From: Phoenix dactylifera
Taxonomy: Eukaryota; Streptophyta; Magnoliopsida; Arecales; Arecaceae
NCBI RefSeq assembly: GCF_009389715.1
Contig: NC_052400.1
Span: forward strand, 20,057,674 to 20,121,673
DNA: 64,000 bases
Reading direction: 5' to 3'
Shown: piece after piece, positions 1 through 11,300 of the stretch
How the letters are laid out: every line of letters begins with the position of its first letter
Numbering within the stretch: position 1 is the first letter of the stretch
Notes under the pieces: generated by a model
What the model was told of the DNA's origin: nothing
Databases searched by the model: none
Seen by the model: the letters and a program-made list of their open reading frames with translations, nothing else
Translations under genes and position numbers: made by a program

Positions 1-3000
1 TTAACAATATATTCAAACATGGTGCATTAAACTAAGACTGTTTAAAAAGTTAAGATGCATTTAAAGGTTAGTTTAATGCTTAAAAGCGCTTATGGGTGCG
101 ATCGTGCCTGGTATTCGCCTAAGCAAGCTGGTGGTTAGGCCATCAACTTGTGAGGTTAGTTGGAGTTTGATAGGGAGAAAATAATGTTGCATCTAGGGTT
201 TGTAATAAAGGTTTACATGCGTATATCCCAATGTTGTCAGACTGTTTAATTATGTAAACTAATATTTGAGTGTATTTAGAATAGAAAAACATACCGGCTA
301 GGCTAAGCTCGAGCAAAGATTCAAAAACTTCCCTAGTCTCCATGCTTTGCTAGGCTTTTTTCTACGCACAAGCATGTATTTTGAAAAAAAAAAACTTATG
401 ATGAAGACCGAAAAGGTCTCGATTAGGAAATGCTTTCCTTAAAACTTATGTCTCGCATCTCTTCTATTTTATAGCTTTTATTTATTATTAAACTTTTACT
501 TTTGAGTGGGAATCTTTGATATAAGGTCAGATGCACCTCTACACCAACACATTTTGTTATGAATAATTAGCCGCTTTCCTAGATGTGGCCATCAAACAAT
601 TGTGAAAGAGAAAAAAAAAAAACACAACTACTCATAGAAAAGTTAATCTTAGAACACTTGAACTTACAAATATGGAAATTTATGTCCAAGCAAATGAAGA
701 TTGTGACATAGGATGCATGACAAGCAACAAGCAGTCATGTAATGCATATTATTTGCTTTTATACATGCATGACAACGAACAAATGTGATACACGAGCAGG
801 GTTTTCTTGGGGAAACAAAGATTTCAATATCGTAGCCTAGCTATTTAATTTAGGTTACGGTCTCTGTTGCATTGTTTGCACAAATGCTATGATGTGAGGT
901 AATGTTTACATAATACAATGTCCTTGGAATTCTTTCTGTCATCGGATTTATCGGAGTCATCGTGTCAGGCCGCCTGTATCAGTGTCGCGAACTGCCGGTT
1001 CTTGGGGCCATCTCCTCGCCATGAGGCACCTTCGGCCATAGCTCCTGCGTCTGGGGTCCAACGAGCCAGTGGTCCCGATCATTGTGATTTAGTTTTCTGC
1101 CATCCAGCTGAGCTTAATTGGACGGTCTCACGTTTTTGGCTCTTCAGGAATAGGTCCCGAACTTCGAGCCGGTGCGGATCCGAAATGGATAAGGTTCAAC
1201 TATGAGCCCACTCCTTATGAATTATGATCTGAAATGAGGTTTGGGTAGCCCAACTTGGGCTTTTCCAGCTTATATCGTCAGTTGGAGGCTATTTCTTTCT
1301 GCCTTGATATCCCACTGGTGGAGAAATATAAGAAGGAGATGACATGGATGCCCCGCATTCCCCAAAAAGGATGTCAACAAGCCATTGGTCCCAATATTAC
1401 TTACTTGGTTTGTGAGGATTCGTTGAGTAGATTTTGGATAATTATATAGAATCAAGGAACCGAGATAATATCTACCGACTAAGTAACTATTTTGGATGGG
1501 ACCTTGAATTGTTACTTGGTTAATGATCAATAAAAAAAATAAAAAAAAGTTAACTTGGTAAGGCTAAGTCAAGGTTAAGATATTCGAGGGCCGTTACAAG
1601 AAATTGTAAACTTGGATGTAAACTTTAGCAATGACTCAAAATTATTGTTCCCAAAATTCATTTTTAGCATGTGCTTGGCCTCCAGTATCGGTGCAAACAT
1701 CTGATTATATACTTTTATTTTAGAAGACCCCCGGAGAAGTACCGGTCTAGTCTCAACATCATCTGATGATAAGCTGTACATCATCTGAATGCATCAGGCA
1801 ACATCCAATACAATGTTTTGAGTCCAAACATTCGAGTCTGAGCTAGATGAGCTCCAGAGGAACTAACCATAGCTCGGTCGCTGCTAGATCCCTTTTATCT
1901 GCACCATAATTGACGTTCGAACCAATTTGGTAGAACTAGGTCTACCATCAGTTCTATTTTCTCTATAAAAGCTCATCAAGAGGTAGCTTGTTCTAGTAGA
2001 CTTAGAACTTTATTTTTATATTTTAGTTGAACTGTGAGGATACCCACTCATCACTATTAATACAAAGCAGTTCTATGGCTTATAATACCCCCTTATGTAG
2101 ACCAGTTTTTTTTTTTTTATTCACCAATCAATGAATTTACTCTCACTCGAGAATACATGCAATCTTAATAATCAAACCAAAACCAAATCAATAATCGAAT
2201 CAGATAATTGAAAGATAGTTAAAGTGAAAAGAAGGTGAATGATTTTGTATCTTTTGCTTGATGAGAGAATGGGACAAATACTACAAGATCAACAAACCTA
2301 TGGAATGGGATTTCCATATTTTTCATATAAAATTCTCTAATCAACATTGGAACTAGATCTATTTTGCATCATATCTAACTGATTCCTTACCTTATTATTA
2401 ATAATTATATCTAACTGATTATTTGGTTCACTCTTAATAATTTTCTTTGCACGGTGGATTTTAGGGCACCTTGGTGGTTTTGGGGATCTCTTAATAGTTT
2501 TCTAGTCTTTTTCTAAACAAAATTTTTAAATTTTTTATATTTTTATCTTTAACAACCTTATCTTTGTAAATTGAGTTATTACAACAAAAACATATTACCA
2601 ACTTGTAACGACAATCATAGAAAGGAGATGAAGATTCTTAAGGCAGAAATTTAGTTTCATCTAGTTCAGGACAAACATATTAAAATTGGATAAAATTTGT
2701 TTGGCACGAAATTGCCATTTTATAGGATATTTGCTTTTGGTAGAAAGCCCATAGGGCACTCATTTCATCTAGGAAAGATTCTGAAATTAGGTGATGAATC
2801 TAAGCTCGGTTCTATCCCTATTTTAGTATCATGACCGGCGAGCACTCCCGCTTGAATAGCATTATACCTTCTCAACCTTTGAATGAGAGATTTGGGATCC
2901 GATTTGGAGTGGCATTGATCCTCACTTCAACCCTGAAATAGCAAAACCCGTACTGCAGGCTTGACTCAGTTGGCATGGAGCTTAAGCTCCGGCCAAGGTC

Positions 3001-3123
3001 CAAGTGGAGTAGTTGCAGATGACGTTAGAGCCCCTCCCCATCTGAAGAAGGTAGGGAGGGGGAAGAATGGTGATGTCATTCCTGGGCTTTTCTTGAGTTT
3101 TCTTTTTGGGGTAGCGGCTACAG
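1..3123. other. Intergenic DNA, no gene recognised
   Basis: AT-rich DNA with many short A or T runs. The longest open frame (918-1205, plus, 95 codons) lies in a locally GC-richer patch, but I recognise no domain in it and see no supporting splice structure. The stretch 2955-3123 directly left of the hAT-like element has a weak tRNA-like A-box and B-box pair (see findings). Otherwise nothing supportable is seen. Confidence 0.6.
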
Positions 3124-3632
3124 CAGTGGTGGCAATCGGGTGATAAACGGGTCGGATCACATATAGATCGGATCAAAAAATTATAAACCTGAACCCGATC
3201 TGTTTATTAAACATGTCCGAAATTATAACCTGAACCTGACATGTTTAATAAACAGGTAACTCGACCCGACCCGTTTAACCTGTTTAATAAATAGGTAACC
3301 TGTTTGCCCAATCCGACCCGACCTGTTTAACCTGTTTATCCAACCCGACCCATTTAACCTGTTTAGACCTTTTTAACCTGCCCAACCCAACCTGTTAAAC
3401 CTGCCCAACCCAACATGTTTAGACCTGTTTGGACCCGTTTAACCTGTTTAGACCTATTTAATTTGCCCAACAGTTAAACGGGTTAAACGGTTTAAACGGG
3501 TAAGAAATCTAAAATCTGTATCCGACCCAATTAATAAACAGGTTAAACGGGTCGACCTATTTACGATCCGAACCTGTTTAGACTAAACCCAAACCTGTTT
3601 ATGGCGGGTCGGGTCATATTTTGCCACCCCTA
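3124..3632. mobile_element. Short non-autonomous hAT-like DNA transposon
   Basis: The left end reads CAGTGGTGGCAA and the right end, read in reverse, TAGGGGTGGCAA, so 10 of 12 terminal bases match as inverted repeats. Immediately outside lie GGCTACAG (3116-3123) and GGCTATAG (3633-3640), an 8-bp target duplication with one mismatch, which is the hAT length. The interior is built from many short variants of GACCCGACCCGTTTAACC and their reverse complements, like the subterminal repeats hAT transposases bind. No transposase frame is present, so movement would have needed an autonomous partner. About 509 bp. Family assignment rests on ends, duplication length and subterminal repeats. Confidence 0.75.
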
Positions 3633-3842
3633 GGCTATAGGCATGCATGTTGCACAATGTGGCATGCAAGTGCATTTGGCTCACAAAGTTCACATTATTA
3701 AACTCAAGTCCTCTTAGCAGAGTTAAATGCGTTCACCTCAAAACCTAACCCAATAATTACCATCATGATTCCTAACCAGCCCTCTAAAGTCCTGCACTTT
3801 ATGAAGATACTTTTATGCTAAAGATGATGGGTACTATCTTAG

Positions 3843-4220
3843 AGCTCGTTTGGCTCGTGGAAAGTATTTTTTTCTAAAAATATGATTCCTGAAAAATAAA
3901 TTCCTGAAAAAAGAATGCTTGAAAAAGTACTTTTAGCATGTTTGGTACTTATGATTGGTTGACCATCCACTTTTTGAAAAAATTATATATAATTTTTATT
4001 ATATTCTTAATAAAAATTAGATCTTTAATGCCTCTTTAATGCTGAAGGATTTTTTTAAAAAAAAATAAAAATGAAATGATTTTCGGCTCACGAGAAAATA
4101 ACTTTTGCATATTTCTCATGAAATTTTTTTCATAAAATGTAGAAATCATATTTCAATAAGAATATAACTTTTTCATTTTCTTCTTTAAAACCTTCAATCA
4201 AACAAGAGGCACAAACGAGT
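3843..4220. mobile_element. AT-rich MITE-like repeat, copy A
   Basis: Begins near GCTCGTTTGG and ends near CAAACGAG, short imperfect inverted ends. The interior is AT-rich and non-coding. A diverged copy in the same orientation lies at about 28778-29147; shared blocks include the CATCCACTTTT segment, the TTAATAAAAAT-to-CTTTAATGCTGAAGG segment and a block with ATTTCTC near the right end. Two copies in one 64-kb window mark it as a dispersed repeat. The superfamily is not clear, and the exact edges are uncertain by about 10 bp. Confidence 0.6.
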
Positions 4221-5302
4221 CGTTTAATTAACGGACTCCAACAAAACACCCGTACTTGAGACAAATTGGCGGCAAAAACATATTTTACAGTAAATTAAAG
4301 TGATGCTGCAGCAGTCCATTGCATCAGATTGTCTATCAAATCAAACATGGGAATGGGTCATAACATAACCAAAACATGGGTATGTCTATCAAATCAAAAG
4401 TGACCAGTAGCACAGCTCGGTCCGACCAATCTACTCCAATATACGCCGAGAAGTCACCCTTGTGACCGGCGGGAGCAAATGACCGTGCAACCATCCTGCG
4501 GTTATTTGGTACTCACTGAATACCTTAGTTGTGACTGGCCACTGTAACATTTTATTAGTTAAAAGAGCAAAAAAAAAAATAAACTCACCTTCCTGCACAT
4601 TGAAAGTAGGATCGTACATCATCTACTCCAACCCACAGGAATACGCCTATAACTTAGTTTATTATTTTAAAATTATTACTTAGTTAATTTCAAGCCAACA
4701 AGTTCTTAAAGAAGTATGATCCAACATTCACATGTAGGAGAACACACAAGTCGCATCATTCATCACAACAAAGCAGTGCTTCATGCTATTCAAGATTAAG
4801 TAATTTTTGGAGCATTCGAGAGCAAGGCACTAAATTTACTCGACATTATTTTATGCAATATAGTTTTGATTGCTAAAAATTGCTGTAGATGATGCACAAT
4901 GGCACAAAGAAGATTAGCATAGCATCCACTTATTCCAGCATCAAGTATAGAAGCAAAAAAAACAAACAAACATGCACATATGGTTCAGGATTTTCTACAC
5001 CACTTAAACCTCTGAAGATTTTCTTATGGATAGATGTCACCATTCAGTGAGCTGTAATAACCCGCAGCAGATAAAAGTTACAGATAGGAAAGTTTAAGAT
5101 GGAGACCATGCCAACATATGGACTGAACCAGAATTTCCCACAAATATTCCAAAAGCATATGAACTGACAAACAGATTTTCCCACAAATATCACACAATAT
5201 CAAGCTGATTATTCGTTGGTTCCAACGCCAGGAAGATGCAAGCTCATGTCAAATATTCATACCAAACAAAATAAAACAAGTTCCAAAAACCATATACCAA
5301 AT
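4221..5302. other. 3' flank of the first profilin gene
   Basis: AT-rich DNA downstream of the minus-strand profilin stop codon. The part nearest 5303 probably holds the 3' untranslated region, but no poly(A) signal could be placed with confidence. Nothing else is seen. Confidence 0.5.
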
Positions 5303-8300
5303 TCAGAAACCTTGATCAACAAGATAATCACCAAGCCTCTCAACAACCATGTTGCACTGCCCAGGAGTCATTGGCTCATCATATATGCCAATGATCAAAG
5401 CCAGATTGGTTTTCTTGACAGTGACACCGCCAGAACCCTGAAAGTTTTTTTTTTTAAAAGGGGAAAAGTCAAACACCAATTAAACAATCCAAAGAACGTC
5501 AATAAAAAATCTGTCTCCATGTGTTTATGTGCACGCAAACACACAAAGGAAAAAATGGCCAGAAAGTACTTAAGAGTTTGCACGGATATGGTTAACCAAT
5601 TTATACTGAAACTGAACTGCGGTTATTGGTTATAAATACTCCAAAGAAAGGAATCCTCTTCCCTGAGAAAAGGCTACATAAGCTTGAAATGGAATGTGGC
5701 AGCCCCACTTTGTCGCCAATGAAATAATACATCCACTTTTCACTTTTCAAAAAGTGTGAATCAAGTGAAATGCATGATTAATAAGTGCTTGTCTGCCACA
5801 AACCCATTTCAAGTCCGGTCACTGCCTTATGACATATGATAAACGTATTCAGCATCTCAGCAGCTTTTATGAATGTAGGTGGGTGACAAAGCGCTGCACT
5901 GATATTGTTCTCACAATAAATGTAGCTATTAACAAAAAACTGAAGCCTTTTCAAATGATTTAATGCAAGTCAAGCGATTTATATATGACAAGCTAAAACT
6001 TGTTCAATCATGAATAATTAATTACAAGCAAAGAAATTAATGATCAAACAAGCAGCAGCATTCGACATCCAATTTTAAGGAACAAGCACCAAAATATACC
6101 ACTGATATCTCGGTGCTACTATACACAATCACACACACACACAACCATACACATGTACAGGAATCCACTTTCAATTTAGCCAAAGTCGGTCTGTTAATTT
6201 TCATGTAGACAAGTAAATCAAGGTGCAAGCAGCTTGTAATGGCAAATCACTCTCGTTTTCTTTAATCCTTCATGGTTTATTGTTTTTCTCAAATTGTCCC
6301 TAGAAAACTTGATTAGTTTTTCAAAATGAGAAAAAAAAGGTGCTCACCTGCAGGAAAGGGCATTGGGCAATGTTGATGTTAATTTGCACAAGTGGTGGGT
6401 AAACCCAGCAGGTATTATGGAAGCTTAATAATTTGTGACCAGGTAAAAAGCAAGTTGAGATGATCAAAATTGGTGAGGCAAAGCTCAAAAATGCGGACAT
6501 GATATACAGTGGCCAGGGTACTACATAGTGCACATGAAGTTGCAGAAATATATGCAGTAGGTATTATGGAAATATCTAAAAAATAAATAACATCTATAAG
6601 AAAAGAAAAATAAGCAAAAGATAAATAATAAATAAGTAACAATTAAGAAGAAAACATGAAAATTAATTAGACTATCACACTCATTTGATAACCTATTCAG
6701 TATGGTATATATACTAAATGAAAAAAATAATGAACAATCAAGCACCAATACAATAAACAAGCCTATCCAATATTGAACAATCAAGGTCTAAGCTACCGCA
6801 TGGTTTATAATTTAACTCAAGTACCTAGACAAAAACTAAACACATAGTCCTTAAGCTCCTAATCTTCATAAAGATTCAAAAATCAATTTTTCTAGAAACA
6901 AATTATCATAAATGATCCATCATTATCAAAATCCATATGCACTAAGACCACATTTGCAGCTGCTTGGACTTATATAGGCAACGAGCAGCCCTCCATGCAA
7001 ATAGATTATGTCCAAGGTGGTCACCAAGCTACATTCACATTTATGGACTCACGGGCGGCTGCCTGGACTGCCTTCTAGATAACCAAGTTTAAACATAGAT
7101 GTCAAAGCTGCTTTTAAGCCAGTCAATAAGTGATATTTTGACATAATCTACAGTATCATTGTCGAGCCAGATTCCAAGAAGTAATAGAGGAACAAAATAG
7201 ATCAGGAGGAGAACTCCATGGAGCAGTGGACCAAAAATAACCACATCAACTAAACTAGATATAAAAACACAAATACTAAAGGAATGAGAATAAACAGAAA
7301 CAAATGAAAGTGCAGAGTGGAAACAAGGCAGTTGTAGAGAAGTAGGGAATATGAGTCCATAAAATTTTTCCTAATAATAAATTTCTTCATGGATCTAAAT
7401 TATTCCAAAATGTAGGATATTGCAGGGTGACAAAATATTAGGGAAAAAACAAGTTTACATGTGATATATTAGCTGGCTTATGGCGCTCTCTATCTCAACT
7501 GAATCAGCTATAGGAGTTATGTTGCTCGCAATTGGCCCGTTCACCCTCCTATCAAATCACTAAAAAATGACTTCAAAAAATTTCCTTGCATTTGATCTGG
7601 ACTAGCTTTTGTATTGCCAGATTCCAGGTGCTCCAGGTCTAGCAAGCTGTTTTTTTCCAAAAAAAAAAAAAAACTCATCTCCCCCTACCTATGTATGCAT
7701 GGTCATCCTTACTGCTCTCAAATGATTTTTGGGTTATATTTGTTTGCCTAATTTTAAGCTTTCAATGGTTATTTCCTAAAGTATATGTGACTAACTGTAT
7801 TGTGTTATCATCATTGCTGTTGATCAAAGTTAAAACCCTAGCTATGGCAGCTTGCTCTCGATTATGCATTTTGTCTGAAAGCAGTTCTTCTTATTGATCC
7901 AAAACTCTCATTATGTAGATACATACGGACACTTCATACATGTGTGCCTATAAAGAAAAAGCTACCTGAAAGCACAGGCTGACAGATTATTGCCATATCA
8001 GCGAGGTCACTAGTTCAGCTCCCTTTTCTGCTTTGATGCCCTCTATCTCTCAGTCATATTTTATAATTGCCTTGGGCATATGGAGCTTAAACAGCAAGAA
8101 AAGTGTGATTTAAAAATCAGAGAGAGGGTTGAATACGATTTCATTTCAATATCTTGATATTAGAAGGGAAACTAAGTATGTTTTCATTTTATCTAGCGCT
8201 CTTTACACTGAATTGTTTTATTCTGGAGTCTTGTAGGAATAAAACTGAAGTTACTAATGGACAAGAGAAGCAAATTTGCCTCTATTCATGGTCTGTGATA

Positions 8301-11300
8301 AATAAGAGTGAAATTAGACCAACTAGAACTGTAAGCCAAGCCCCACTTGCTATTAAAAGATACAATATGGTCTAGGTAATTCAGTGCGAGTCAAAACTCT
8401 ACAGATTTCAAAAACAGCCTTGATGCAACTACTTGGAAGGAACATTGTGGTAAACTTTTCAGTTTATCATAAGATCTCAGAATGATTTGGTAGTTTGGTT
8501 GGTTCAACGTTAAGAACAACAGGTGATTTGGCTGCCTGAACATAAATTTAATTCCTTCCCGCAACATTAAAGAACTTCGTAGTATTAGTTTTTTATGTGA
8601 AAAGAAGAAAAATGGGAGTTGATTTCTCCTCTTGTTAAAGGGAGAATGACTTGCTCATGGCTTCATTCACAGTTCTGCAGAAATCAATGAAAATGATCAT
8701 ATTTCAGTTAGGCGAGATATAACACTCTTACTTTACCTTCCATATGTCTGAATTTCTTTCAACTCTCTTTTAATTCAAATCCAATCATATATTGCATTTT
8801 GAATCACTTCATGATCTCATCAAAAGAAAATTCACCTTTCTAACAAAGCAACAAGATGCTTACAGACAAAATATGAACTTTGAGATGTCTATCTATGTCA
8901 ACATGCAAACAAATATGAATCATAATATGCAAGATCTATTCTAAAATGTGATCCATGTGACCTCACGTGTGGATAAAGTCTGATGACGGCACCATATTGG
9001 GTAAACCTGGCCCCCATATACAGCCAAGCCACATGGCAGTCTGCTAAGCACCACCATAGACCAAGACTGCCAACAGAAACAACCCAAGCACTGCCAGGAC
9101 ATGTGGCTAGTACGCGATAGTCAGGTTGCTTTATTAGCATACTTGTAATTGGATCTTTTTCCTTTTTCTTCTTTTTTCAGTGTGGAGGGTTAACATTTCA
9201 TGCTATACTCAAATGTGTAAAATTGTATATTTCATTTTATTTCTGAATCTTACATAATTCTAATTTTTTATCATTCTATATATATTTTATAAATTTTATA
9301 TTTGAAAATATCAAAATGCATATGCACCCACATATGTACCCACATACCACATGAGCTATACAATACGCTATATAGCATGGAATGCCGTACCGGCCCGTAA
9401 GGGCCGGTACATACCGGTTCGGTCCTAGATCGGTATCGAAACGACAAAAAAATCGGTATTTTCCGGTTTTTTATCCGAACCGGCCGGTACGGGCCCGTAC
9501 CGGCCGGTACCGGCCTCGTACCGGTGCGAACCGGCGTACGATTTTTTTTTTTTAGAACCACAGCGCCGCGCGCTGTGGTTTTTGAAACCACCGCGTACCG
9601 GCCGGTACATACCGGATCGGACCGGTACCGTACCGGTCCGGCCGGCCACTGGCACGCCGACCGGTACCAGTACAGCGGACCTTGCTATACAGTATCCCAG
9701 CCACCTATATATATATATATATAGCCCATGTTGTCAGGATCAAGGTCAAGCCAAACATCGTAGAAGAGTTAATCAGATTAAGGCATGGATCAGATCACAG
9801 ATTGTAACATTCTTTTTGGATTTCTTCAAACAAGAATGTTAACCTAATTAATGTTAGGAAGAATATCATAAGGAGAAAGAAAAGGCATGTTTGATTGGGG
9901 GGAGTTGGACTTTGGAATGGAAATGGGAATGAATGATTCCGATTCTAGCCGTTTGGTTGGGGGAAGTCTCATTCCCATTCTGATTCCGGGGGGAATGAGA
10001 ATATCTCAATCCCCCAAAACCCAATCCCTACTCTTCCGTATTCAAATCCCATCCCAATTCCGATTCTGGTAACAAACCACACTCGTTGGGGGATATAGCC
10101 ATTCCGATTCCCATTCTGATTCTAATTCCAATTCCGGTCGCAAATCAAACACGCCCAAAAAAGATCTAGATATTAACAAATGGTTGCAAAAAAAAGTCCT
10201 TTGCTTTTAATTCCATGAGCTCCGTTTTTTTTTTTTTGTTAATCAAAACCCTAATGGATTTGTGAATTTTGTATAGTCAAGGCATATTACTAATGAATAA
10301 GTAATTCTAAATGCTATATAGTCAAATGAATGATAGAAAATAGACTATCACAATATTCAATATGAAAAGAACGAGATGGATGGGTCATACAATTTAAAGG
10401 ATTGTATGATCCATAGAATGGATTTAGAAAACCCAAACCATCTCGACCCAATGATGAGATGCAGATTATTTAGAACCATGTTGATTCAAATTATGTGCCG
10501 TTGACATTTCAACAACAATCTCATCAGCTGCTCCTTAGAACCTTGCCAGAATCTTAGGTTATTGATTTGCATTAAAAGGTCAATTGTTGTAAATTGATGA
10601 GATGTAACCACTGAGCAAGAAATTGGATAATATAGGAAAATGGTTGGACAAAATAGTGTCAATACCAAAGAAGATGCAGGGTTCATATAAAACTCCAGAT
10701 AAAATCCACCAAAGGAAAAATGAAGATGATATCTATGGCAGAACTTAGCTTCGCAAGGAGAAATATCAACAACCAAGGAAAAATTATTAAAAGATATGAA
10801 GATTTTACCCAAGAACAACCTTTGAATAACGTAAATGTTAAAAAAAGCAATCTGCATGTCATGATCATTTGTTGGAGGAAGATGACCCATTCTTTCATGA
10901 TTTGTCCAGTTTACCAATATGCCTCATGAACGACAAATTCAGGATACCAAATGCTATGGCTGAAAGTAACTTTCTTCATGATTCAATGGTCTAGCAACAT
11001 TATACAGAATGATTCCCATCCATCATATGCATCACTAGAATTCGCCACGTCCCATGTTCATCAATGGATATACTCAAAGTCCAGACTGCCTCTTCTTAAC
11101 ACCTTCATCACAGAGTTCAATGCAAGATCTGAGCCTGAGAGATGCACAGAGGGTATTTTTGGAAATAAAAAATTGGAGCTAAGCAAACTGTGGCCTTGCA
11201 GGCAGAAACACTTATCACGGGAATTTCAGTTTAATAGTATAAAAAGATGATGCAGCCTCTTAGTTGACTGGATTGTTTTTCCTAGCTGATTTAAAGTTAT

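Noticed and set aside
918-1205. Plus-strand open frame of 95 codons
   Set aside because: Locally higher GC, but no recognised family, splice structure or signal.
10486-10917. Minus-strand open frame of 143 codons in profilin intron 2
   Set aside because: No domain recognised; low-complexity, AT-rich codons and overlapping plus-strand frames suggest chance.
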